Assembly (NCBI GenBank): GCA_024228495.1
Contig: JAAETJ010001201.1
Location: forward strand, 1 to 38,461
Direction of reading: 5' to 3'
Length of the DNA stretch: 38,461 nt
Source: a bacterium
GTDB taxonomy: Bacteria; Pseudomonadota; Alphaproteobacteria; Rhizobiales; JAKIUO01
Shown: positions 26,750 to 35,545 of the stretch, one piece after another
Position numbering within the stretch: position 1 is the first letter of the stretch
Layout: every line of letters begins with the position of its first letter
Position numbers and translations under genes: made by a program
Notes under the pieces: model-generated
Told to the model about the DNA's origin: nothing
Databases searched by the model: none
What the model saw: the letters and a program-made list of their open reading frames with translations, nothing else

Positions 26750-28031
26750 GTTTCGAGGCTCCGTGAATTTGCACATCATTGCTGCTTTGATTGAGGCTGG
26801 CCTGCTTATCCATCACCACTTGTACTTTTTGACCCTCGACAACATAGTCATTGCCAGTTGTGATGATGACGATTTTTTTCGGCAGACCAGAGACCCAAAG
26901 ACCGGTCTTGCCCTGTTCGAGTATTTTAACCGGCAAGAACTTGACAATATCACCTTCGCCAATAGAACGTACACCCACTTCTCCGTTATCGTTCAAGGTC
27001 AGATAAGCCGGAGAAATCTGGTGACCAATGGTAGTTTTTAGCGGCACATAAATATCGGATGTCACGCCATTTTTCATTTTGAGATTTTTGTTGTCGACTT
27101 CAAGCTCAACGCGAAAGGTGCGTGTTTCGACTTTGGCTGACGGGGAAATAAAGCGGATACGCCCATGTACTTTTTCGCCCGTGACCAGTTCGGCGCGGCC
27201 ATTTTGTCCAACTGTCAGTTTGGTGATATTGCGTTCTGAAACATCGCCGACAATCAGCAAAGGATGCAGCTTTACAAGCTTGGCGCAGGTTTTTCCGGCC
27301 ATTAGAACAGAGAGAAAATCCCCGACTTTGGCCGACCGTTCTTCGATAATACCGGTAAAAGGCGCTCTGATCGAGGTATAATCGAGATCGATCCGCGCTT
27401 TTTTCAAGCTTGCCATCGCGCCATTATAGGCGGCTTTCTTGGCGTTGACATTGAGCTTTGCTGAAAAGCCCCGTTTGGAGAGTTTGGCCGCTGCTAAATA
27501 GTCGGATTTGGTCTGCTCAAGTCGTGCCGTTGCCTGCGACAGGGTCGCTTGCCTTGCGCCCTCATCCAGCTTGCAAAGAACCTTTCCCTGCTTCACCAGA
27601 TCTCCTTTGTGGCCCAGAATTTTTATGACCCGACCAGAGGTTTCAGCACGCACTTCAACGCTGACATCAGCTTTGCTGCGGGCACGGATATGCAGTACTT
27701 CGCGGCGAGGGCGAGAGGTGAACAGCTTGGCGCGGACCGCAAACAGCTTTTTGGTTTTTGCTGCGGCCTGATCTTTTTGCGAGATCGTGTGATCTGAGGC
27801 AATTGAGTCTGCGCCGATTGAGCTGTCTTGCGAGCGGTCATTGTTTTCCTGACCGGCAATCGGAGAAACTTTGTCTGTGTCGCTGCCGCCCACGACTATT
27901 TCGCCAGACAGCATCCATACAGCAATGAAGCCAAGGATAAATACAGCCAATAGCGACGAATTTCCGCTCGGGAAGGATCGGCGGGGGGAGGGAGGCGCTT
28001 TGGGTCGTGTGGGGTCGCTTTGATCACTCAT
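26736..28031 (-). CDS. RND efflux periplasmic adaptor (membrane fusion protein)
   Basis: A 431-aa HlyD/AcrA-type adaptor bridging the inner-membrane pump and an outer-membrane channel. ATG at 28031 has AAAGGAGG seven bases before it; the ORF start at 28055 is rejected. A cytoplasmic Pro/Arg-rich start leads to one helix (~26-42), so it is anchored rather than a lipoprotein. The barrel-sandwich lipoyl halves are near ~105-140 (GRVIKILGHKGDLVKQG) and ~205-230 (IRAPFTGIIEERSAKVGDFL), flanking a short hairpin; beta-barrel and membrane-proximal domains follow. It overlaps padR by 8 bases and the pump gene by 14, so these three are translationally coupled. Confidence 0.92.
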   Translation of the reverse strand: MSDQSDPTRPKAPPSPRRSFPSGNSSLLAVFILGFIAVWMLSGEIVVGGSDTDKVSPIAGQENNDRSQDSSIGADSIASDHTISQKDQAAAKTKKLFAVRAKLFTSRPRREVLHIRARSKADVSVEVRAETSGRVIKILGHKGDLVKQGKVLCKLDEGARQATLSQATARLEQTKSDYLAAAKLSKRGFSAKLNVNAKKAAYNGAMASLKKARIDLDYTSIRAPFTGIIEERSAKVGDFLSVLMAGKTCAKLVKLHPLLIVGDVSERNITKLTVGQNGRAELVTGEKVHGRIRFISPSAKVETRTFRVELEVDNKNLKMKNGVTSDIYVPLKTTIGHQISPAYLTLNDNGEVGVRSIGEGDIVKFLPVKILEQGKTGLWVSGLPKKIVIITTGNDYVVEGQKVQVVMDKQASLNQSSNDVQIHGASKHERS

Positions 28032-28599
28032 AAGATGCCTCCTTTGTGGTTTCATTAGCTACATCCTGGGCCAGATCTTTTGATTGATCGCCTTCAAGCA
28101 GCAGATCCTTACATTCGTGCAAATATTCAAGGGCGGCCTTGTTGGCAGCGATGCCATAGCCAATGGCAAACTGGCTACCGGGGTTTTTGCAGCGATCATA
28201 ATGGGCCTGCATATCTTTAACCAGAGCTGAGAGTTCTCGTTCATGTTGTGCAAACGCTTTTGCTATCAGAGCTGGTGGCAAAGCATTGGCAAACAGGCCC
28301 AGAAACAGAAATTCCGATTTGAAGCGATTAGGTTTGGGGCTTTCTTCGAGGGCGCGAAACAGCTCCGCCTGTCCAGCTGGCGTGATGGCGTAGACTTTGC
28401 GCGATGGCTTGCCTGCCTGGATTTCCGTACGGCAGGTGACGAGCTCTTCTTGCATCATTTTGGTCAAGGCCGGGTAGATCGAACCATAGCTGGCTTCGAT
28501 GAAATGGCTGAAGCGTCCATCTGCCACCAGCTTGTTGATTTCATAACCTGTGGCATCGTCAAACTGTAAAATACCAAGGCAAAGGGTGCGTATATTCAT
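28024..28599 (-). CDS. PadR-family transcriptional regulator
   Basis: A 191-aa regulator, first gene of the padR-adaptor-pump operon. The winged helix (~1-80) has GYEINKLV, SYGSIYPALTKM and RKVYAITPAGQAEL, the recognition helix and wing of PadR. The C-terminal region (~90-165) is the helical dimerisation part. PadR proteins are usually ligand-responsive repressors of their own operon and of nearby efflux genes. The promoter upstream lies in an AT-rich near-palindrome (28676-28696), which fits autorepression. Confidence 0.92.
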   Translation of the reverse strand: MNIRTLCLGILQFDDATGYEINKLVADGRFSHFIEASYGSIYPALTKMMQEELVTCRTEIQAGKPSRKVYAITPAGQAELFRALEESPKPNRFKSEFLFLGLFANALPPALIAKAFAQHERELSALVKDMQAHYDRCKNPGSQFAIGYGIAANKAALEYLHECKDLLLEGDQSKDLAQDVANETTKEASYE

Positions 28600-28675
28600 G
28601 TGTTTCAGATCTTCGTTATAAAAGCCAAGTTTTTAGTCACCCGCTAATTCTCATTGGGGTTGTATGCCATCATGA

Positions 28676-28719
28676 TATATATAGATATAATATATAGCAG
28701 GCAAATACAAGTATATCAA
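28676..28719 (-). promoter_or_regulatory. padR operon promoter with overlapping operator-like palindrome
   Basis: Minus strand: TTGATA (28719-28714), exactly 17 bases, then TATATA (28696-28691), about 95 bases before the padR start. The -10 lies inside a near-palindrome of A and T, TATATATAGATATAATATA (28676-28694), so a bound dimer would block RNA polymerase. PadR binding here is inference. Confidence 0.55.
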
Positions 28720-28823
28720 AACTTTTCCGCTGGAATTGGAAAATGGCCTTGACAAAGCCTCTGCCGCGAGCGCGGTAGGTGCTCTGTGGTGTATAGGCAG
28801 TGTTGGCTTAATTCATCAGGCAG

Positions 28824-29387
28824 CTAGTCGGCGCGCCTCAGATAGGTGATGTCGCTGGTTTGCACGATGATCTTTTCCCCCTGTTTGATAAAGGGGGGCA
28901 CCATGACCCGTACGCCGTTTTCCATGATGGCGGGCTTGTAAGAACTGGCAGCAGTCTGCCCCTTGACGACGGCTTCGGTTTCCGAAACCTCAAGAGTGAC
29001 CTGATCCGGCAGTGCAACACCGATGGGTTTTTCCTCAAAACTTTCCACCTTGACCATCATACCATCTTGCAAGAAGGCGGCGCGTTCGCCGACAAACTCT
29101 GTTTGCAATTCGATCTGCTCATAGCTGGTGGTGTCCATAAATACCAGCATCTCGCCTTCGGCATACAAGAATTGATATTCGTCTTGATCAAGACGCACGC
29201 GCTCAATGGTTTCGGTGGCGCGAAAGCGCTCGTTGAGCTTGGAACCGGTGACGAGATTTTTCAATTCAACCTGCGCAAAGGCCCCGCCCTTGCCAGGTTT
29301 GACCGCCTGGATTTTTACGGCAGACCACAGCTCTCCCTTATGCTGGATGATGTTGCCGGGGCGGATATCATTGCCGTTGATTTTCAT
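28824..29387 (-). CDS. efp: Translation elongation factor P
   Basis: A 187-aa factor that rescues ribosomes stalled at polyproline stretches. Three beta-barrel domains are present: [13 protein letters not shown] to ~64, then ~67-127, then ~130-187. The exposed lysine is K33 in VKPGKGGA, the position modified by beta-lysylation in bacteria that carry EpmA. The end [23 protein letters not shown] is standard. ATG at 29387 is preceded by AGGAC. EpmA or KamA genes are not next to it in this window, so modification cannot be judged. Confidence 0.96.
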   Translation of the reverse strand: MKINGNDIRPGNIIQHKGELWSAVKIQAVKPGKGGAFAQVELKNLVTGSKLNERFRATETIERVRLDQDEYQFLYAEGEMLVFMDTTSYEQIELQTEFVGERAAFLQDGMMVKVESFEEKPIGVALPDQVTLEVSETEAVVKGQTAASSYKPAIMENGVRVMVPPFIKQGEKIIVQTSDITYLRRAD

Positions 29388-29517
29388 GGGTTCAAGTCCT
29401 GATGCTGGGTGCGTAAATCTGTATATGGCTTGCTAGCGGCAATCGCAATGCTTTGCAAGCATGGAACTTGTGGGCTGGCTAAGTGAGAAAACGATGAGCA
29501 CCTGTTTTTTCAAATTC

Positions 29518-29557
29518 TTTGTGACATGGGAGACACAGTTTGGTCACAAACTTGACA
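29518..29557 (+). promoter_or_regulatory. Inverted GTCACAA sites and TTGACA upstream of the first fadL-like gene
   Basis: TTTGTGAC (29518-29525) and GTCACAAA (29543-29550) are perfect 8-base inverted copies 17 bases apart, immediately followed by TTGACA (29552-29557), a consensus -35; the matching -10 is weak. The same half-sites occur upstream of the second fadL-like gene. Confidence 0.4.
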
Positions 29558-29657
29558 AGTTTTCGTCAAAAGCCATTGTGTGGCGCGTTTTATCGAGTCT
29601 ATTGTTAATTTTAATAAGGTCAACGAACATAAAAACCATAAAATGGGAACTAAGTAC

Positions 29658-30878
29658 ATGCGCACTATTGGATACATCGCTTCGGGGGTCGTTGTTGGTA
29701 GCAGCTTGGTGATTGCAAGTTCTGCAATCGCGGGTGGTTTCGCAATCAGGGAACAATCAACAACCGGTTTGGGAGCTGCGTTTGCCGATAGTGCGGCTGG
29801 TTCTGATCTTTCTTCGATGTTCTGGAACCCGGCGGCTGTGACAACACAAGATGGCATGAATTCGCTTTCTAGTTTCACAGTGATTGTCCCTGATACAGAG
29901 ATCGATCTGACTGCAGGGTCTACTTTCGGTGCTGGTGGGACGACAATGGATACATTGGGTCTCTTGGCTGGTTCCTACTTTAACTATCAAATTAGCCCAA
30001 AACTTTATGTTGGAGCGTCAATTAATGCGCCCTTTGGTTTGGTTACAGAAGCAAATGATCCTGGTTGGGGGGGCGCGACTTATAATCGCAAATCAGAAAT
30101 GCTGACTTTTAATGTGGCGCCGACAGTTGGCTATAAAGTGACGCCGGGTATATCAATAGCAGCTGGTTTGCAAGTCGAATATATCAAGGCGCGCTTGGCG
30201 AGCGCAGCTCCTGTTGCCGCGTTATTTGCAACGGATATCGTGATCAAGGGTGATGATGTCGCTGTTGGATATACACTTGGTGCTCTTTTTGAACCAACAT
30301 CGAGCACAAAAATTGGTGTGGGGTTTCGTTCTTCGATCAAGCATAAATTGGATGGTACGATCCGTAGTCATGCTGCTGTTGGTCTCAATGATGATGTAAC
30401 AGCAAAATTGGACACGCCAGAGATGGTGACCGCAAGTATACGTCAACAAGTAACGCCAAGCCTTGCTCTGATGGTTAACTATGAGTGGAGTAATTGGAGT
30501 CGTTTGAGTGAATTGAGAGTCGTTCAAGATGGTGGTGGAGCTGACGTCGTCGAGGACTTTTCTTGGGAAGACAGTTGGTTTGTTTCTGGTGGAGCTGAAA
30601 TGATGGTTGGCGATGCTCTGACGGTTCGTACAGGTCTTGGATATGAAAAAACACCTGTTCCAAGCACAACGCGAAGCGCTAGATTACCTGACTCTGATCG
30701 GATTTGGCTTAGCTTTGGTGGCTCCTATAAATGGAGTGAAACGACCACACTCGATTTCGGTTATTCTCATATATTCTTTAAAGATTCGAAGATTGCACAA
30801 ACAGCAAAAGGTGCGCTCTTTGCAGACGTAGAAAACAGCGCCGACATCATCTCCATCGGCATGCGCCACAAGTGGTAA
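29658..30878 (+). CDS. FadL/TodX-type outer-membrane transport protein (first copy)
   Basis: A 406-aa outer-membrane beta-barrel. The start is the ATG at 29658, with GGGAAC upstream; an ATG at 29643 is possible. The signal peptide cleaves after AIA, exposing GGFAIREQSTTGLGAAFA, the FadL N-terminal hatch signature, then FWNPAA (NPA motif). The rest alternates amphipathic strands. The last residues, ISIGMRHKW, end in an aromatic residue as expected for BAM recognition. The family passes hydrophobic molecules such as long-chain fatty acids or aromatic hydrocarbons; the ligand is unknown. A second, quite different copy lies at 37056. Confidence 0.9.
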   Translation: MRTIGYIASGVVVGSSLVIASSAIAGGFAIREQSTTGLGAAFADSAAGSDLSSMFWNPAAVTTQDGMNSLSSFTVIVPDTEIDLTAGSTFGAGGTTMDTLGLLAGSYFNYQISPKLYVGASINAPFGLVTEANDPGWGGATYNRKSEMLTFNVAPTVGYKVTPGISIAAGLQVEYIKARLASAAPVAALFATDIVIKGDDVAVGYTLGALFEPTSSTKIGVGFRSSIKHKLDGTIRSHAAVGLNDDVTAKLDTPEMVTASIRQQVTPSLALMVNYEWSNWSRLSELRVVQDGGGADVVEDFSWEDSWFVSGGAEMMVGDALTVRTGLGYEKTPVPSTTRSARLPDSDRIWLSFGGSYKWSETTTLDFGYSHIFFKDSKIAQTAKGALFADVENSADIISIGMRHKW

Positions 30879-31367
30879 AAGTGGGAAGGGGAACATATCG
30901 GTTTATTTAAGTAATAAGTAACAAATAATTCGATATTTCTTTTCCACGCATAGCCGGTTCTTCGGGGGGAGGGCCGGCTAACGCATTTGATCCTCGTAAA
31001 CCTTGTCTCCGGGCAGTGGTTTATGAGGATTTTTCGTGGGCTTTTGAGGGGGCGTTGGTGCGGTGCGTACCACATCGATTGCGGTTAGAGACACGAACCA
31101 CTATTGTAGTTCTGCATTAAGCGCTTGTGACAGATCATCTATATTGGCTCGTCTGGTGAAAAGCTAACACACCCTGCAGTTTGCTAGCGCAAATTTCAGC
31201 CATTGCTGCGCAGGCCGCCCCGCGGCGAGCGCGCTTTGTGTTCTATTCTGTGTCGCCATTCCCGAGGCTTCATCCAGGGACCAGTAGCAAAAAGTTACAA
31301 TCTCTCATTTATTGCTCTGGATCCTGGATCAGGCCCGGGAAGCTTTTTTGAAGCCAGAAATTCACGA
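30879..31367. other. Non-coding stretch with two hairpins after the first fadL-like gene
   Basis: The stretch holds a GC hairpin at 30951-30980 (TAGCCGG with CCGGCTA, no T-run) and the terminator at 30990-31034. Beyond ~31040 there is no credible gene; an open frame at 31203-31583 mostly runs antisense to the thermonuclease gene. Confidence 0.6.
30990..31034 (+). terminator. Intrinsic terminator of the first fadL-like gene
   Basis: ATCCTCGTAAACC (30990-31002) pairs with GGTTTATGAGGAT (31018-31030), one G-U pair, 15-base loop, followed by a T-run. It lies about 110 bases after the stop codon. Confidence 0.75.
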
Positions 31368-31886
31368 CTATCGTCTTTGCTGGGCGCGCCATGTGCGTGG
31401 GCGTTGGAACTGGCTGGACCAAATACCTTTTTTGGCCCGTTTTGCGGCTCGTTCTTCATTGTGATAGTCGCCAAAGGCCACTGCCCAGCCTTCTGTGATC
31501 ATCCATTTGTTGAGTTCAAACCCACCCACAGAACAAAAAGCCAGCAGGCGGTTATGTTTGTCGTAATGAGTGCCTTTGCATGATATCTTGCGCCGCTTGA
31601 TAAGCTGGTGCAATCGCCGGGTCGCTTCTTGACCGCAGCGCCAGTTTTTACCGCCGCGCTGGCAGTTTTGCTGCCCCTCTGGAGCATCGATGTTCTTGAG
31701 CCTGATTTCCAGCCCATCAACAAACAGGCTGTCACCGTCGACAATCCGCGCTTGCCCCGAAACATGATATCGCGGTGGTCCATCCCCTTTATCAATTGCA
31801 TAAGCAATGAGCCCGATCAGCGCCACGACCCTTAGCCAGGGAAATGCTTTATGCCATATTCGCTTGAATTTTCTTGTTAATGTCAT
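31368..31886 (-). CDS. Thermonuclease (SNase)-like protein, membrane-anchored or secreted
   Basis: A 172-aa protein starting at ATG 31886 after AAGG; the ORF to 31970 is rejected. A hydrophobic segment at ~17-32 anchors or exports it. The staphylococcal-nuclease fold follows: VDGDSLFVDG, IRLKNIDAPEG and YDKHNRLLAFCSV. Residues matching the catalytic Arg, Glu and Arg of SNase are R62, E70 and R113, with calcium-ligand candidates D51 and D67, so it is probably active. Extra cysteines (C75, C84, C103, C118) could form disulfides outside the cytoplasm. Convergent with the first fadL-like gene's transcript. Confidence 0.9.
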   Translation of the reverse strand: MTLTRKFKRIWHKAFPWLRVVALIGLIAYAIDKGDGPPRYHVSGQARIVDGDSLFVDGLEIRLKNIDAPEGQQNCQRGGKNWRCGQEATRRLHQLIKRRKISCKGTHYDKHNRLLAFCSVGGFELNKWMITEGWAVAFGDYHNEERAAKRAKKGIWSSQFQRPRTWRAQQRR

Positions 31887-32088
31887 ATCTGCCTTGAAGG
31901 CTTTTGTTTTGAAAAAGTGACTGTTTTTGCGGTTTTGATAAGCTGTATACGGGAAATTAGGAACTTCCAACCTATGCTATGTAATCACCCTTGTTTTGCG
32001 TCATTTTTTGAGCAGTCAGTTATTTGATCCGTTCGCCTAGTTCCTTGCGTATATTTTAGCCATCAGGACGAGCCAGGTACGCAGTCCC

Positions 32089-33717
32089 ATGAATCAAGAA
32101 TTTGAGCCTGGCCCCTTTGAGGCCGGAAACGGGTATTCACGGCGACGAAACGCGCGAGAGCTTGATCCAAGCATGCGTGAGGCGCGTGAGAAACTGACGC
32201 ATCGTACGGATGCGCGTCCGGAATTTGAACATGAGCTGCTATATCTGTTTGCTCAAAACAGCATCAAAGCTTCTATTATACTACCATTGATTGCGTCGAT
32301 TGTTGCCCTTGCCAGCCTGGCCTGGACGCCGGCCCGTCATGTTGGTATTTGGCTTGGGGCGCTATTTATCAGCTCACTGATCTTGGTCTTGTTGTGCCAT
32401 CGGCTGATCAATCTGCCGCGTAAGGAGGTCAAGGTGCATATCTGGCGCACCAAGGTCATGACTGCCGAATTTTTACACGGATTGAGCTGGGGGGTAGTAG
32501 CTCTGTTTGGTTTGTCCTCTGGCGATCACCGCGCTCACATGTTTGTTTTTGTGACCTTGAGCATCGTCACCTCCTTGCGCATGATGCTGGCCAATGCGGC
32601 GCTTAGCATTGTCTATGTGGGGACGCTGCCAGTGATCCTCGCTTTATTTGCCCGTTTTTGGTACCTCAACACGCCGTTTTATTGGGCGATGGCCAGTATG
32701 GCGGTTGGCACTTATATCTTTTTTATCTATCTGATGTCGCATCTGCACGCCAATACGCTGACCACCTTGATGCTGCGCACGGAAAAAGACAGCCTGATCG
32801 CCGAGCTTGAGCAGTCGCACTCCGTCTCAGAAGAGGGAAGGCGGCGGGCCGAGGCTGCTAATCTGGCCAAGTCGCGCTTTTTGGCCACCATGAGCCATGA
32901 GTTGCGTACGCCCTTGAATGCCATTATCGGTTTTTCAGAAATGATGAAAGACGAGATGCTGGGGGCGCATCATGTGAGCGCCTATAAAGGTTATTCCAAT
33001 GATATCCATACCAGCGGTCAGCATCTGTTAAATCTGATCAATGAAATCCTTGATATTACCCGTATTGAAGCTGGTAAATATGATCTCAACGAAGAGGCTA
33101 TCTTACTGTCGCATGTGCTCGAAGATTGCTGTCATCTCATCAAAATGCGCGCTGATGCGAAAAGCCTGACGATCGAGCAGAATTATCAAGGGGGCCTTGA
33201 ACGCCTGTGGGCTGACGAGCGCGCGATCCGGCAAATCGCTCTCAATCTATTGTCAAATGCTGTCAAATTTACCCCAAATGGCGGCACCATTACCGTGACT
33301 GCCGGGCGTACCAGCAATAAAGGGCAATATCTGAGTATCAAGGATAATGGTCCAGGCATCCCGAAAGACGAGCTGCCCCGCGTCATGTCTTCGTTTGGTC
33401 AAGGATCGCTGGCTCATGAAAATGCGGAAGGTGGTACAGGTCTTGGTATCCCGATTGTCAAGGGCCTGATCAAACTGCATGGCGGTCTGTTCGACCTCAA
33501 GACTAAAATGCGTGAAGGGACAGAGGTCATCGCTATGTTCCCGAAATCCCGTGTGCTGCAGGTAATGCCGCAAATCCAACCTGATCTGCTGGAAGCCACT
33601 CCGCAGCAAGTTGCTGCTCAGCCGAGTGCTATGGAGCAAGAGTTGTCGGCTCAGAAATCTGTCGCTGATGCGAATGCAACAAAAGCGGCAAATGGCGACG
33701 TCTCATCGGTGGTGTGA
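32089..33717 (+). CDS. Sensor histidine kinase of DivJ/PleC/PdhS type
   Basis: A 542-aa membrane kinase. A cytoplasmic N-terminus (~1-55) is followed by six hydrophobic helices up to ~219 (about 57-78, 84-106, 124-145, 149-171, 173-193, 196-219), then a short coiled coil. The phosphoacceptor is H270 in FLATMSHELRTPLNAIIGFS. The stretch GQHLLNLINEILDITRIEAG is shared by DivJ, PleC and PdhS kinases, which phosphorylate the response regulator DivK in alphaproteobacterial cell-cycle control. The ATPase domain has N-box NLLSNAVKFTPNGG, G1 DNGPGIP and G2 GGTGLGIPIVKG. No receiver domain, no PAS domain and no linked regulator gene. Confidence 0.9.
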   Translation: MNQEFEPGPFEAGNGYSRRRNARELDPSMREAREKLTHRTDARPEFEHELLYLFAQNSIKASIILPLIASIVALASLAWTPARHVGIWLGALFISSLILVLLCHRLINLPRKEVKVHIWRTKVMTAEFLHGLSWGVVALFGLSSGDHRAHMFVFVTLSIVTSLRMMLANAALSIVYVGTLPVILALFARFWYLNTPFYWAMASMAVGTYIFFIYLMSHLHANTLTTLMLRTEKDSLIAELEQSHSVSEEGRRRAEAANLAKSRFLATMSHELRTPLNAIIGFSEMMKDEMLGAHHVSAYKGYSNDIHTSGQHLLNLINEILDITRIEAGKYDLNEEAILLSHVLEDCCHLIKMRADAKSLTIEQNYQGGLERLWADERAIRQIALNLLSNAVKFTPNGGTITVTAGRTSNKGQYLSIKDNGPGIPKDELPRVMSSFGQGSLAHENAEGGTGLGIPIVKGLIKLHGGLFDLKTKMREGTEVIAMFPKSRVLQVMPQIQPDLLEATPQQVAAQPSAMEQELSAQKSVADANATKAANGDVSSVV

Positions 33718-33934
33718 GTGTCACGAAAATCCTCCTTTTTCTCGTTTCCACACGGAGCATGGGAACAGGGCGTTTGAATATCTGTGAGAGCCGGAAGCCC
33801 ACACTTTTTTCGGGCCCGACCTTAACATGACCGTTTTATCTCACTATTCTGGAGCTCAACCATTTATTGTGTGCCAATCACCCACGACAATGAGTGTTTT
33901 AAACGAGTGTTGAAATGAAACGGGATCAATCGCC

Positions 33935-34639
33935 ATGACAGCCTGGCTGGGTATTATACTGCTTGTTATCGCGGCAATCATATTGATGTTGCGTGCCGAC
34001 GGCAGCACGATTGGCGGGCTGGAACAAGGGGAATTTGCGGGCATTGTGACCGGCATCGCGCTGCTGATCTTCATTGGTGGCGGCACATTGATGTCCTATA
34101 GAGGGCAGGGCTCAAGGATGATCAAGGATATTGCCATCTGGCTGGCGATCGCTTTGGCGCTGATTATCGCGTATAGTTTTCGATTCGAATTTGAAACGGT
34201 CGCGCGCCGTGTGGCCGGTGAATTGATGCCCGGTCTTGTCAATTCGAGCTACCAGGATGGCAATGGCGAAAGTGTCGTTGAGATACCAAAGCGTATCAAT
34301 GGCCATTATGTGACACGAGTACGGGTCAATGGGGCATCGATCGAAATGATGGTGGATACCGGGGCCAGCGGTGTGGTTTTGACACAGCAAGATGCACAAA
34401 GGGCTGGTATTGATATTTCCAGATTGTTCTATTCGGTGCCTGTTAGTACAGCCAATGGTCAAGCCATGGTGGCAATGGTGCGATTGCAGGCCATTTCAAT
34501 CGGTGGTATCAGCGCAAGAAATTTGCAGGCCCATATAGCGCAGCCAGGCTCTTTGTCACAAAGCCTGCTCGGTATGAGTTTCTTAAGCCGTTTGCGCTCT
34601 TATGAGGTCAAGAATGGTGTTTTGATCTTGCGGCGATAG
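33935..34639 (+). CDS. TIGR02281-type retropepsin-like aspartic protease, first of a tandem pair
   Basis: A 234-aa protein with three hydrophobic helices (~5-20, ~35-54, ~65-81) and a C-terminal retropepsin domain (~105-234). The catalytic Asp is in MVDTGASGVVLT, the DTG(A/S) motif; LLGMSFLSRL is the second conserved element of this clan AA group. Such proteins act as homodimers because each chain supplies one Asp. No strong ribosome site precedes ATG. A related gene follows after 111 bases. Confidence 0.85.
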   Translation: MTAWLGIILLVIAAIILMLRADGSTIGGLEQGEFAGIVTGIALLIFIGGGTLMSYRGQGSRMIKDIAIWLAIALALIIAYSFRFEFETVARRVAGELMPGLVNSSYQDGNGESVVEIPKRINGHYVTRVRVNGASIEMMVDTGASGVVLTQQDAQRAGIDISRLFYSVPVSTANGQAMVAMVRLQAISIGGISARNLQAHIAQPGSLSQSLLGMSFLSRLRSYEVKNGVLILRR

Positions 34640-34750
34640 GCCTGAAAATCAATAAAATGATACTTTTAGCCAATTCATCGGCGATTTGGCAGGCTTCTTG
34701 AGTATTAAAATAGTTCATATTCAAATCATCTATGCGAACAGGAGATATTG

Positions 34751-35326
34751 ATGACCAGTGGAATGCGCCACATTTTCAGCGAAGCCTTGTTGTGGCTATC
34801 CGTGTTTATCATTGCCCTTGTCGCCTTTTTTTACCTTGATGACCGTATCGGGGCCTATCTTGATCAACAGGCGGAGCAACAAGTCGAAGCTCGGCAACAT
34901 ACCGCCGAGGCTGTGCAGCTCAACGAACAGCCCGCTCAGCAGGAAGAAGGAAGTAGTTATGGCCGCGTTGTCCTGCAGGCGGGTCGTGACGGGCATTTTG
35001 AAGTCAATGCATATATTAATGATAGTAGCGTTAAGCTGATCGCTGATACAGGCGCAACATATGTGGCGCTGAGCTATGAGGACGCCGACAGTCTTGGGTT
35101 GACTTATAATCTCAAATATACCGGCCGGGCGCGCACTGCCAATGGGGTGACAAAAGTTGCGCCAGTGATACTGCAATCTATCCAGGTCGGCGATATCGAA
35201 GTCAAGAATGTTAAAGCCTTCGTGCACGAAGAAGGTGCGCTGCATATCAGCCTGCTCGGCATGAGCTTTATCGGTCGCCTGGAACGCTTCGAAATGAGCG
35301 GCCGGCAATTGGTATTAATTCAATAG
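34751..35326 (+). CDS. TIGR02281-type retropepsin-like aspartic protease, second of a tandem pair
   Basis: A 191-aa paralogue with a single N-terminal helix (~10-28), a Gln/Glu-rich linker, and the retropepsin domain (~70-191). The catalytic Asp is in LIADTGATYVALS, and LLGMSFIGRLERFE closes the domain. ATG at 34751 follows GGAG by six bases; the adjacent TTG at 34748 is rejected. The linker Q/E stretch (~35-65) is unlike the first copy, so only the catalytic domain is shared. Probable orientation: protease domain in the periplasm. Confidence 0.87.
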   Translation: MTSGMRHIFSEALLWLSVFIIALVAFFYLDDRIGAYLDQQAEQQVEARQHTAEAVQLNEQPAQQEEGSSYGRVVLQAGRDGHFEVNAYINDSSVKLIADTGATYVALSYEDADSLGLTYNLKYTGRARTANGVTKVAPVILQSIQVGDIEVKNVKAFVHEEGALHISLLGMSFIGRLERFEMSGRQLVLIQ

Positions 35327-35336
35327 TTTGATCTCA

Positions 35337-35536
35337 CGGCTATTCCGCCTAACGGCGGGCCTCCGATGGGCGGGCAACGCCCGGCGGCCAGTCGGCCTTG
35401 CCGATGAGTACATCGGAATTCACTACAATAAAAAATACGTCTGATGAAAAAGAAATCCGACCAACGGGAGGCAAGCGTGACCACGCGTCGGGCGTTGCCC
35501 GCCCCATCGGAGGCCGCGCGTTAGCGTGAATAGCCG
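35337..35536. repeat. 200-bp imperfect palindromic element, possible MITE or REP-like unit
   Basis: The first ~55 bases and the reverse complement of the last ~55 align with few mismatches, sharing CGGCTATT, GCCTCCGATG and GCGGGCAACGCCCG. Weaker pairing continues inwards (GTCGG, CTTGCC, TCGGA) to an A-rich centre near 35430-35445. It fills the gap between two convergent genes, and the outer pairing (TTGAT with ATCAA) even reaches the stop codon of the minus-strand gene. It encodes no transposase. Confidence 0.75.
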
Positions 35537-35545
35537 GGAGATATA

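Noticed and set aside
31203-31583. 126-codon + strand frame
   Set aside because: Overlaps the thermonuclease gene antisense; no coding signature.
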